A DNA stretch of 64,000 nt from Dyella kyungheensis (lineage in GTDB: Bacteria > Pseudomonadota > Gammaproteobacteria > Xanthomonadales > Rhodanobacteraceae): NCBI RefSeq assembly GCF_016905005.1, contig NZ_JADIKC010000005.1, positions 1-64,000 on the forward strand, read 5' to 3'. Below are positions 9,821 to 17,523 of the stretch, one piece after another. The position numbers were made by a program, and so were the translations under genes. Positions within the stretch are counted from its first letter, which is position 1; each line of letters opens with the position of its first letter. Below the pieces are notes generated by a model that had not been told where the DNA came from, did not search any database, and worked only from the letters and a program-made list of their open reading frames with translations.

Positions 9821-9868
9821 TTGTCCCGCCTGCACCCCGCCTCCTTGCGGAAGGTGCAGGCGGGACAA
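9821..9868 (-). terminator. 16-bp-stem hairpin after the ABC operon
   Basis: TTGTCCCGCCTGCACC (9821-9836) pairs perfectly with 9853-9868. It lies just downstream (minus strand) of the permease stop at 9874 and is followed on that strand by a short T-rich AAACTTTT. It is a probable terminator of the ABC operon, possibly also insulating the lipoprotein gene promoter. Confidence 0.55.
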
Positions 9869-9873
9869 GACCG

Positions 9874-10842
9874 TCAGCTGTCGTCGCGAACCCGGCGGAA
9901 CCAGATGGCGCCAGCGATCAGGGCCAGGCCGGCGATCACGCCGATCCACAGGTCCGGCGAAGCGAGCAAGCTGTAGGTATGCATGGGTGACAGCACGGCC
10001 AGCGGATCGCTGTCGGCAAATTCGCCCATCTTCAGCGCGCTATGCTCGCCGAACACCAGGTTGGAGCCCGGGAATACGCTCAGCAGTGCACGCTGCACGA
10101 TGTTCACCCAGAACCATCCGGTGGACAGGTTGAACAAGCCCATGATGCCGAACCAGGTGACCAGCAGACCCAGCACCACCGGCACCGCCACTGCCCACAG
10201 GAACGGCTTGCTGCGTGCAGCCGCCGAGCAGAGCATCAGCCAGCCGACGGCGGGCAGGGCCCACAGACCGTACAGCGGCACATTGCTCAGCAGCGAACCG
10301 ACGGCGCGCAGCGGATGGCTGAGTCCCAGCAGTTGCCACACGTTGATGCCATGGAACGACAGCACGACGGCGAACATGAGCAACTGCAGCAGGCCGCAGA
10401 CGATGCTGACCACGACCGCGATAACCGGCGCGACCACGGCGGCGCTGGCGACCTTGGACAACACCGTATGGGTGTTGGAGATCGGCAGCGACTTCCAGAA
10501 CAACACGCTGCGGTCGCGGCGGTCGTCGTAAAGCGAGCCGAGGCAGTAGAACAGCACCACGATGCCCATCACGATGCCGATCAGGCCCACCGAGGAAATC
10601 ATCGCGATATCCGCGGCAGCGCCGACCTGCTGCCAATCGCCGGCATCGGCGTTGCGTATCATCGTTTGAATGTCGACGCCGCCGCCGAAGTGCATGCCAT
10701 GGCGTGCGGTCAACACCTCGGCGGTGATGATGGCCATCACGTTGAGCACCAGGAAGATGGCGCCGGTGACTATCGGAGCCCACAGGAAACCGCCGCGATG
10801 CTCCCAGAATTCGCGCTTAAGCAACCAGTAGAAGGTTTTCAT
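9874..10842 (-). CDS. ABC-2 type transporter permease
   Basis: 322 aa inner-membrane protein with about six hydrophobic segments. The first (APIVTGAIFLVLNVMAIITA) is followed by a long soluble loop, then SVGLIGIVMGIVVLFYCLGSL and further helices. The phrase YDDRRDRSVLFWKSLPIS is typical of ABC-2 permeases between TM2 and TM3. It overlaps the upstream ATPase gene by 4 bases, so coupling is likely. With that ATPase it forms an export-type ABC complex; the substrate is unknown. In YtrA-controlled operons of other bacteria such pairs respond to cell-envelope stress, but that link is inference here. Confidence 0.88.
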   Translation of the reverse strand: MKTFYWLLKREFWEHRGGFLWAPIVTGAIFLVLNVMAIITAEVLTARHGMHFGGGVDIQTMIRNADAGDWQQVGAAADIAMISSVGLIGIVMGIVVLFYCLGSLYDDRRDRSVLFWKSLPISNTHTVLSKVASAAVVAPVIAVVVSIVCGLLQLLMFAVVLSFHGINVWQLLGLSHPLRAVGSLLSNVPLYGLWALPAVGWLMLCSAAARSKPFLWAVAVPVVLGLLVTWFGIMGLFNLSTGWFWVNIVQRALLSVFPGSNLVFGEHSALKMGEFADSDPLAVLSPMHTYSLLASPDLWIGVIAGLALIAGAIWFRRVRDDS

Positions 10843-11696
10843 GCGTAGGTTCCCTTCATGGTGGCGACGAACAAGTCACTGACGGTGGGCCGGCGAACCT
10901 CGCCCATGCTTTCCAGCGTGGCGCGGTCGGCGCCGTCGAACAGGAAGATGCTCTTGCCGAACACCTGCCGCTCATCCAGCGGCCTCATGCTGCGGGCGGT
11001 GGCGGCCTTGTCGGCGCTTACCATCACTTCGGCGAATCGTTCGCCCACGGTGTCCATGTCGGTGTCCAGCACGATCCGCCCGTCGCGGATGAACATCAGG
11101 TCGGTGAGGATGTTCTCGATCTCCTCGACCTGGTGGGTGGTGACGATGATCGTCTTGTTCTCGTCGAAATAGTCTTCCAGCAGGCTGTGGTAGAACTGCT
11201 TGCGGTAGAGGATGTCCAGGCCGAGGGTGGGTTCGTCCAGCACCAGCAGACGGGCGTCGATCGCCATCACCAGGGCCAGGTGCAACTGCACGATCATGCC
11301 CTTGGACATCTGCTTCACACGCTGGTTGGGCGTGAGCTTGGTGCGCGCCAGGAAAGCCTCGCACTTGGCCCGGTTGAAGCGCGGGTGCACGTTGGCCACG
11401 AAATCGATGGCCTCGCTGACCCGGATCCAGCGCGGCAGCACCGCCACGTCGGCGATGAAGCACACCTGTTCCATCAGCTGGTCGCGCTGCGTGCGTGGAT
11501 CGAAGCCCAGCACATTCAACTCGCCCTTGAAATCGGTGAGGCCGAGGATGGCCTTCAACGCGGTTGTCTTGCCTGCGCCGTTGGGACCGATCAGTCCCAC
11601 GATGCGGCCGGACTCGATGCGGAAGCTGACATCGTTCAACGCCAGCGCATTCTTGTAGGCCTTGGTCAGGCCGGTGGCCGTCACGACCGCGTTCAT
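10839..11696 (-). CDS. ABC transporter ATP-binding protein
   Basis: 285 aa single nucleotide-binding domain. Walker A is GPNGAGKTTALKAI. The signature-motif region is changed: VKQMSKGMIVQLHLALVM has MSKGM in place of LSGGQ. Walker B is LLVLDEPTLGLD, and the switch histidine is in IIVTTHQVEEIE. The MSKGM signature occurs in ABC-2 export systems of this class. It overlaps the permease and the GntR gene by 4 bases each, giving a tightly coupled operon. It powers the neighbouring permease at the inner membrane. Confidence 0.92.
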   Translation of the reverse strand: MNAVVTATGLTKAYKNALALNDVSFRIESGRIVGLIGPNGAGKTTALKAILGLTDFKGELNVLGFDPRTQRDQLMEQVCFIADVAVLPRWIRVSEAIDFVANVHPRFNRAKCEAFLARTKLTPNQRVKQMSKGMIVQLHLALVMAIDARLLVLDEPTLGLDILYRKQFYHSLLEDYFDENKTIIVTTHQVEEIENILTDLMFIRDGRIVLDTDMDTVGERFAEVMVSADKAATARSMRPLDERQVFGKSIFLFDGADRATLESMGEVRRPTVSDLFVATMKGTYA

Positions 11697-12076
11697 GGCT
11701 GACTCCCTTCGCTGCCCGCGTTATCCGGGGCTTCGCGCAACAGGGTCTTCAGGTCCAGCCCCAGGCGTTGCAGGCGGGCGAAGAGCGCGGGCCATTCCTC
11801 CCGCAGGAAGCGCTCTCGTTCGGACTTGAGTAGCGCATCCCTGGCTCCATCGATGACGAACATGCCCAATCCCCTCCTTTTTTCCACCAGTTGATCGTCG
11901 ACCAGTTCCTGGTACGCCTTGGAAACGGTGAGCGGATTGATTTGGAAATCCGCTGCAACCTGGCGTACTGACGGCAGCGGGTCGCCCTCGTTCAAGGCGC
12001 CGTCCAGAATCATCGCCACTACGCGTTCGCGGAGCTGGCGGTAGATAGGGACGCTGTCGTTCCAGGTAATGGTCAT
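11693..12076 (-). CDS. GntR-family regulator, YtrA subfamily
   Basis: 127 aa, the short form typical of YtrA. Residues 1-75 are the GntR winged helix (VPIYRQLRERVVAMILDGAL, LPSVRQVAADFQINPLTVSKAYQELVDDQLVEKRRGLGMFV). Only a short helical dimerisation tail follows instead of a ligand-binding domain. YtrA regulators usually repress their own operon with linked ABC transporter genes, which matches this context. A near-perfect 24-bp palindrome lies on the operon promoter at 12434-12457. The inducing signal is unknown. Confidence 0.92.
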   Translation of the reverse strand: MTITWNDSVPIYRQLRERVVAMILDGALNEGDPLPSVRQVAADFQINPLTVSKAYQELVDDQLVEKRRGLGMFVIDGARDALLKSERERFLREEWPALFARLQRLGLDLKTLLREAPDNAGSEGSQP

Positions 12077-12080
12077 ACGG

Positions 12081-12404
12081 TTAGTCCTTGCTGATGCGGC
12101 CGAACTTGGTGCTACCGAATGAATAGTAGGGCATGGCCAGCTGGCTCCCGAGCGCGGCGTGGGCGGTGGCTTCCGAGGCCAGCAGCGGCGCGACGTTCAA
12201 GGTGGCGATGCCGGCGTCGGTGAGCAGCGCTGCCGAGCGCATGTCATCGGCCGTGGGGCGGACCTCGACCGGAGCCAGGTCGATGACCTTGACGCCATTG
12301 ATCTCACCGATGGGGAGACTCTTGACGTTGGAGTTGATGGCGGCCAAACCAACCGTGGTGAACAAGGCGGCGGCGGTCAGGGCTAGCAGGTTATTCGCTT
12401 TCAT
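12081..12404 (-). CDS. Small secreted protein, first gene of the GntR/ABC operon
   Basis: 107 aa with a clear signal peptide (MKANNLLALTAAALFTTVGLAA) and a mature part of about 85 residues. That part contains INGVKVIDLAPVEVRPTADDM and an alanine-rich helix, and ends SFGSTKFGRISKD. I recognise no family. AGGAG upstream of the ATG is a good ribosome binding site, and the gene ends only 4 bases before the GntR start, so it shares the promoter. A periplasmic protein encoded first in a YtrA-type operon suggests it works with the transporter or in envelope sensing; that is inference. Confidence 0.75.
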   Translation of the reverse strand: MKANNLLALTAAALFTTVGLAAINSNVKSLPIGEINGVKVIDLAPVEVRPTADDMRSAALLTDAGIATLNVAPLLASEATAHAALGSQLAMPYYSFGSTKFGRISKD

Positions 12405-12433
12405 GGCGTTCTCCTTTAGTGCTCTCGTGGACC

Positions 12434-12457
12434 GGTGTTGTAGTGAACTATAACACC
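12434..12457. promoter_or_regulatory. Palindromic operator of the GntR/ABC operon
   Basis: GGTGTTGTAGTG and AACTATAACACC form a 24-bp inverted repeat matching at ten of twelve positions per arm. It completely covers the predicted minus-10 box of the minus-strand operon, which argues for autorepression by the operon's own YtrA-type GntR protein. Confidence 0.75.
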
Positions 12458-12474
12458 ATATTCGAAGGCGTCAA
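12447..12474 (-). promoter_or_regulatory. Predicted sigma-70 promoter of the GntR/ABC operon
   Basis: On the minus strand, TTGACG (12474-12469) is followed after 16 bases by TATAGT (12452-12447). Both boxes are close to consensus. The minus-10 lies inside the palindrome at 12434-12457. The first start codon is 42 bases downstream. Confidence 0.65.
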
Positions 12475-12687
12475 TAGCTCGAGCCGAAATTCGCAACATG
12501 ACTGATGGCCTATAAGGCTGAACGAGGTCCGGGGCAGGCCTGGGGCCGGAAGCTGACGCTTATCTTCCTCAGCGAGGCCCGCCCGGGGCAGGGCCGCTCA
12601 TCAGGCATCGCGGGTGACAGCCATCACCTCCACGCCCACACCGCGGGTGCCGTGCTTCAATGAGGTCTCGCAACAAGGAGCGCGTTC

Positions 12688-13473
12688 ATGGATGTCGGTC
12701 TGGCGGGGCAGGTCGTGGTCATCACGGGAGCAAGCAAGGGCATCGGCCTGGCCTGCGCGATGGCCTTCGCGCGCGAAGGCGCCAAGGTGATCGGCATCTC
12801 GCGCGATCTCTCGCACCTGCACGCCGCGCAACACGACCTGCAGCGCGAAGGGCTGCACATGGAAGTGGCCGCCGCCGACCTGCGGGAGATCGTCGCCGCG
12901 CAAATGGTGATCGAATACATCGAGAACGAATTCGGCCCCATCGACGTGCTGGTCAATTGCGCCGGCGCGGCGCGACGCACACCCGTCGCCGATCTGCACG
13001 CCGATGCCATGCACGCGGCAATGCAGGCGAAGTACTTCACCTATATGCACGTGATCGATCCGGTGATCCGTCGCATGGCGATGCGCGGCAAGGGCAGCAT
13101 CGTCAATGTGGTGGGGCAGGGCGGTCGCCAGGTGAGCCCGGTGCATATCGGCGGCGGTGCGGCCAATGCGGCGCTCATGCTGGCTTCGGTGGGCTATGCG
13201 ACGGCCTATGCATCCAAGGGCGTGCGGGTGAATGTGATCAATCCGGGCCCCACGCGTACGGGACGCCTGCAGGAAGGCCTCGATGCGCAGGCGCGCGCCA
13301 GCGGCCGTACCGTCGACGAAGTGCTGGCCGAGCAGCTGGCGCAGATTCCGATGGGGCGGATGGCCGAGCCGCGCGAAATCGCCAACGTGGCCGTGTTCCT
13401 CGCTTCACCGCTGGCCAGCTACGTCACGGGTGCGGTGATTCCCATGGATGGCGCGAAGACCGGCGTGGCCTGA
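12688..13473 (+). CDS. Short-chain dehydrogenase/reductase family protein, atypical active site
   Basis: 261 aa Rossmann-fold SDR. The cofactor site TGASKGIG is intact near residues 11-18, NCAGAAR follows beta-4, and NPGPTRTGR and YVTGAVIPMDGA are normal late motifs. Aligned back from GVRVNVINPGP, the place of the catalytic Tyr-x-x-x-Lys reads Gly-Gly-Ala-Ala-Asn (in VHIGGGAANAALM), so both canonical residues seem absent. I recall other SDR groups with a GGxxNAAL signature, so this may be a divergent subgroup rather than a damaged gene. AAGGAG precedes the ATG. Substrate unknown. Confidence 0.85.
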   Translation: MDVGLAGQVVVITGASKGIGLACAMAFAREGAKVIGISRDLSHLHAAQHDLQREGLHMEVAAADLREIVAAQMVIEYIENEFGPIDVLVNCAGAARRTPVADLHADAMHAAMQAKYFTYMHVIDPVIRRMAMRGKGSIVNVVGQGGRQVSPVHIGGGAANAALMLASVGYATAYASKGVRVNVINPGPTRTGRLQEGLDAQARASGRTVDEVLAEQLAQIPMGRMAEPREIANVAVFLASPLASYVTGAVIPMDGAKTGVA

Positions 13474-14070
13474 CGGCGTGCCCGGCGCGCCCATCACGAT
13501 GATGGACGTAAAGACGTCCATATGAAGTTTCTATGCTTCCCGCAACGAGATCGCGGCTTGACGCGCGGAGCGTGAGTTCGTCTGCCCGACGCGTGGAAAG
13601 CAATACGGCCTTTAGCATGTATTCGTCTTGCGACTGCGCGCATTCGCAGGTTCATGCACTACACGTTCGCTTCCGAATCGCTGCGCCCCGCTTTTTGCCG
13701 GAAATGTGCACATCGTCACTATTCACGTTTCTTTTATGCTCACTCCCTTAATCGTTTCAACTATGTGACGATAACTGGGTGTGAGGATGCATGAAGCCGG
13801 CGGCTCGCCGTGGCTTCATGCGTTGCCCACGTGCTCCACGGAATGCTCGTCGGGGTGTGGCAGCGCCACTGCCGCACCATGGGGAGAAAACGATCGTCGG
13901 CAGGGGCATGAGCTGTGGAGACAGGCAACGTACGGGATGCATGGGCGTTGCGAATCGGATTTCTGCGGATCGTGTGGGTTCATGGGTAAAGGCGGGATGG
14001 AAGGGTGCGTGGCTTGCTTTGCCAGTCGGCTCGTTCCTCCCATGGCGCCACCGATCCAAGGCAACATCGC
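13474..14070. other. Leader region of the cellulose operon
   Basis: This 597-base stretch has no convincing gene. It holds a hairpin at 13502-13521 (ATGGACGT/ACGTCCAT) that may end SDR transcription, an AT-richer segment near 13720-13790 suited to a promoter, and a 10-bp perfect hairpin at 13789-13821. About 250 G-rich bases before bcsB could form a structured 5' leader. Frames inside (for example 13533-13751) lack ribosome binding sites and homology. Confidence 0.55.
13789..13821 (+). other. 10-bp inverted repeat in the bcs leader
   Basis: GCATGAAGCC (13789-13798) and GGCTTCATGC (13812-13821) are exact complements across 13 bases. It lies about 250 bases before the bcsB start. It could be a protein-binding site or an RNA hairpin at the start of the leader; no known riboswitch consensus was recognised. 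Confidence 0.5.
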
Positions 14071-16344
14071 ATGCGGCCACTTCGTGAGGTTTGTTTCGGT
14101 CTACTGCTGCTGGGCGGTTGGATGGCGCATGGCGCCAGCGCGCGGCCCGTCGACACGGTAGCCGGGCCCGCCGCGGCCAGTTCCGTGGCCGCCCCACAAA
14201 CGACCGGTGCGCCGCCGCCCGCCGCGTCTGCCGGCGTGGCGCGCGATCTCACGCTCAAGCAAATGGGCGCGAACGGCGCCATCAAGTTGCGTGGACAAGA
14301 CCCCAACGGCATCTTGAACGTGGCTGTGCGCAACGACGAAGTGGTGACGGGCGCCAGGCTCCGGCTGGTCTACACCTATTCGCCGTCGCTGATCTATTCG
14401 CTCTCGCACCTGAAGGTGTTCCTCAACGGCGAGGTGGTCGCCACGCTGCCGATGGACAAGGAGCAGGCGGGCCAGACCGTCACCAAGGAGCTGGTGCTCG
14501 ATCCGCGCCTGTTCACCGACTTCAACCGGATCGGCGTGCAGATGATCGCGCACTACACGCTCGATCATTGCGAAGACCCGTATCACACCTCGTTGTGGAC
14601 CGACATCAGCCCCGACACGGTGCTGACCCTGACCACCTCGGAGATCGCGCTGCCCAACAGCCTCGCGCTATTGCCCGGACCGTTCTTCGACCGGCGCGAC
14701 AACCGACCGCTCAGCATTCCCTTCGTCCTGCCCGCGCATGCCGATGCCGCCACGCTGCGTGCGGCAGGCGTGGTGTCGTCGTGGTTCGGCGCGTTGGCGG
14801 GCTGGCGCGGCGCGCGTTTCCCGGTGGCGCAGACACCGCCAACTGATGCGCATGCCATCGCTTTCGCCTTGCCCAACGCGATGCCCGAAGGCGTGAAGCT
14901 GGGCGAGATCAAAGGCCCGACCGTCATCGTGATGGCCAACCCCGCCAGTGCGCCGGCATCGGGCCGCAAATTGCTGGTATTGGCGGGTCGGGATGCCAAG
15001 GAATTGCAGGAAGCGGCCGACGCGCTCGTGCTGGGCCAGGTCGGCATGTCGGGCGACGAGGCCATCGTGAAGTCGGTGGATCTGGGGCCCGAGCGCCGTC
15101 CTTACGATGCGCCGAACTGGGCGCCGGTGGACCGCGCGGTGAGCTTCAAGGAATTGGTCAGCGATCCGGCGCAGCTCGAAGCGGCGGGTTTCAACCCACC
15201 GCCCGTGCGCGTCGACATGCGCCTGCCGCCCGATCTGTTTGCCTGGGCGCGCCACAGCGTGCCGCTGAACGTGCATTACCGCTATACAGCGCCATCCAAC
15301 TACAACGACTCGGTGCTCAATATCGGCGTCAACGATCAGCTGTTGCGCTCGGTGCGCTTGCGCCCCGCCGATCCGTCCGGCGTGGAGCGGCAATTCAATG
15401 TGCCGCTGCTGTCGGGCTCGGAAGCGCGGGGTGCGGAGGAAGTGCGCGTACCGGCATTGCGCATCGGCAGCACCAATCAGTTCCAGTTCCAGTTCCATAT
15501 GGATTCGCAGAAGACCGGGCTGTGCGTGGCCGCCGCCACGGACAGCACGCGGGCGGCGGTCGATCCCGATTCCACCATCGACTTCAGCCAGTTCGTGCAC
15601 TACACGGCGATGCCGAACCTGGCCTTCTTCGCCACCAGCGGCTTTCCCTTCACACGCATGGCCGATCTTGCCGACACGGCGGTGGTGATTCCCGATGCGC
15701 CCGACGTGCACGACGAAGAAGCCCTGTTCACCATGCTGGGACAGATGGGGCGCTGGAGCGGTTTGCCTGCCTTGCGCGTATCGCTGGTGCCGGCCAGTGC
15801 AGTGGATACGGTGCGCGATCGCGACCTGCTGGTGATCGGCACCGGCAGCGCCGCCGAGCTGATGGCGAAGTGGGGCAAGGGCCTGCCGATGCTAATCGAG
15901 CGCGGCGAGAACGACCTGTCCGTGCGCGAGCCGACGGATCGCCCCAAGGACCAGGGACCGGTCGCCCGCACGGCAATGAGCGTCAACGGACCCACCGCGG
16001 CCTTCGTGGGTTTCCAGTCGCCTTACACCAGCGGCAAGAGCGTGGTGGCGTTGGCGGCCAATACCTCCGATCGCCTCGGCGACCTGCTCGACGTGCTCGC
16101 TGACGATGCGAGGGTGGGCGAAGTGCGCGGCGATCTCACCGTGGTCCGGCAGAAGGTGGTGGTCGGCCTCACCGTCGGCGACACCTATTACGCCGGCCAT
16201 CTGCCCTGGTATGCGTGGTTGTGGGTACACATTTCCCGGTACCCCGCGCTGATGGCGATCGCCGGCATTCTCGCGGGCCTGTTCGTGGCATTGACGGTGT
16301 TCTGGGCGCTGGGTCGGCTCGCTGCACATCGCCTCGAGCATTGA
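14071..16344 (+). CDS. bcsB: Cellulose synthase regulatory/periplasmic subunit BcsB
   Basis: 757 aa (E. coli BcsB is 779). The signal peptide is MRPLREVCFGLLLLGGWMAHGASA. The large periplasmic part has repeated carbohydrate-binding and flavodoxin-like modules. Typical phrases are GANGAIKLRGQ, PNSLALLPGPFFDRRDNRPL and YKAF-like YTAPSNYNDS. A C-terminal TM helix (YPALMAIAGILAGLFVALTVFWAL) is the anchor that pairs with BcsA. BcsB guides the nascent glucan through the periplasm. The ATG at 14071 starts a proper signal peptide; the longer frame from 14005 does not. It is the first gene of the operon, ahead of bcsA, the reverse of the common order. Confidence 0.93.
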   Translation: MRPLREVCFGLLLLGGWMAHGASARPVDTVAGPAAASSVAAPQTTGAPPPAASAGVARDLTLKQMGANGAIKLRGQDPNGILNVAVRNDEVVTGARLRLVYTYSPSLIYSLSHLKVFLNGEVVATLPMDKEQAGQTVTKELVLDPRLFTDFNRIGVQMIAHYTLDHCEDPYHTSLWTDISPDTVLTLTTSEIALPNSLALLPGPFFDRRDNRPLSIPFVLPAHADAATLRAAGVVSSWFGALAGWRGARFPVAQTPPTDAHAIAFALPNAMPEGVKLGEIKGPTVIVMANPASAPASGRKLLVLAGRDAKELQEAADALVLGQVGMSGDEAIVKSVDLGPERRPYDAPNWAPVDRAVSFKELVSDPAQLEAAGFNPPPVRVDMRLPPDLFAWARHSVPLNVHYRYTAPSNYNDSVLNIGVNDQLLRSVRLRPADPSGVERQFNVPLLSGSEARGAEEVRVPALRIGSTNQFQFQFHMDSQKTGLCVAAATDSTRAAVDPDSTIDFSQFVHYTAMPNLAFFATSGFPFTRMADLADTAVVIPDAPDVHDEEALFTMLGQMGRWSGLPALRVSLVPASAVDTVRDRDLLVIGTGSAAELMAKWGKGLPMLIERGENDLSVREPTDRPKDQGPVARTAMSVNGPTAAFVGFQSPYTSGKSVVALAANTSDRLGDLLDVLADDARVGEVRGDLTVVRQKVVVGLTVGDTYYAGHLPWYAWLWVHISRYPALMAIAGILAGLFVALTVFWALGRLAAHRLEH

Positions 16345-16347
16345 TGC

Positions 16348-17523
16348 ATGCGTCGTCTTTTGAGGCCGCCACTACGTGCGCTGCTGGCCGTTGCCGCGAT
16401 GGTCGCGACTGGCCATGCGCTGGCATCGTCGTGCGCATGGCCTGACTGGGAGCACTTCAAGCAGAACACGCTGAGTGCCGATGGCCGCGTGATCGATGCC
16501 AGCACGCCGCAGCAGGTCACCGTATCGGAAGGACAGGCGTACGCGTTGTTCTTCGCCTTGGTGGCGAACGATCGCGCCACCTTCGACCGCGTGCTCAACT
16601 GGACCCAGAACAACCTCGCGCAAGGCGATCTCACCCAGCATCTGCCCGCCTGGCAGTGGGGTCGCCAGGAAGCGAAGGACAGCAACAAAGGCACGGCGCC
16701 GACATGGGGCGTGCTGGACAGCAACCCGGCGTCCGATGCCGATCTGTGGATCGCTTACACGCTGATCGAGGCCGGCCGCCTGTGGCACGAGCGCAGCTAC
16801 ACCGCGCTGGGCACGGTACTGGCGCGGAACATCGCGGCGCGGGAGACGGCGGTGTTGCCCGGGCTGGGCCGCACCGTTCTGCCTGGCCCGGTAGGCTTTC
16901 ATCCGCAGGACGATGTGTGGCGGCTCAACCCCAGTTACGTGCCGCTGCAGGTGATGCGTCAGCTCGCCCACGCGTTGCCGCAACAAACGGAATGGAAGGC
17001 CGTACTCGACAGTTCCACCAAGCTGGTGACCGACACCGCGCCGCACGGCTTTTCGCCGGACTGGGTGATCTATCGGCGCGACAAGGGTTTTGGCCCCGAC
17101 GAACAGAGCAAGGCCGAAAGCGCATACAACGCGATTCGCGTGTACCTGTGGGCGGGCATGCTGGCGGCGGATGCGCCCGCCCGTGCCTCGGTGCTGGAGA
17201 AGTTCGCTCCGCTGGCCGATTTCGTCGCCGCGCACGGCTTTCCGCCGGAACGCGTCGACACGCAGACTGGCACGGCGGGAAGCAACGAAGGCAACGGCGG
17301 TTTCTCCGCGGCCGTGGCGCCTTACCTCGCTGCGTTGGGGCGCCGCGATCTGGCGCAAGCCCAGGTGCAACGCAGCCGCACGCTCGCGGCGCAAACCGCT
17401 CCGGGTTACTACAGCCAGGTATTGATGTTGTTCGGCCTCGGTCATCTCGATGGGCTCTATCGCTTCGATGCAGATGGCGCCGTGGTTCCTGCCTGGACGT
17501 CGACGTGTCCCGCGCTGCACTAG
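16348..17523 (+). CDS. bcsZ: Periplasmic endo-beta-1,4-glucanase BcsZ (GH8)
   Basis: 391 aa glycoside hydrolase family 8 protein with a signal peptide (ALLAVAAMVATGHALA). It shares CAWPDWEHFKQN, VSEGQAYALFFAL with the catalytic acid Glu61, and NPASDADLWIAYTLIEAGRL with E. coli BcsZ. The position of the expected catalytic base (Asp243 in E. coli, in YDAIRVY) is Asn261 here (AYNAIRVYLWAGM; codon AAC at 17128). The protein may be inactive, weakened or use another residue. In the family it trims cellulose and aids normal polymer export. It starts 3 bases after bcsB and overlaps bcsC. Confidence 0.93.
   Translation: MRRLLRPPLRALLAVAAMVATGHALASSCAWPDWEHFKQNTLSADGRVIDASTPQQVTVSEGQAYALFFALVANDRATFDRVLNWTQNNLAQGDLTQHLPAWQWGRQEAKDSNKGTAPTWGVLDSNPASDADLWIAYTLIEAGRLWHERSYTALGTVLARNIAARETAVLPGLGRTVLPGPVGFHPQDDVWRLNPSYVPLQVMRQLAHALPQQTEWKAVLDSSTKLVTDTAPHGFSPDWVIYRRDKGFGPDEQSKAESAYNAIRVYLWAGMLAADAPARASVLEKFAPLADFVAAHGFPPERVDTQTGTAGSNEGNGGFSAAVAPYLAALGRRDLAQAQVQRSRTLAAQTAPGYYSQVLMLFGLGHLDGLYRFDADGAVVPAWTSTCPALH

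Noticed and set aside
13533-13751. Possible 72-aa gene in the bcs leader
   Set aside because: No ribosome binding site, no plausible domain, and Ser/Arg-rich composition typical of non-coding frames.
13789-14070. c-di-GMP (GEMM) riboswitch ahead of bcsB
   Set aside because: Tempting by context, but the conserved GEMM core motifs are not present.
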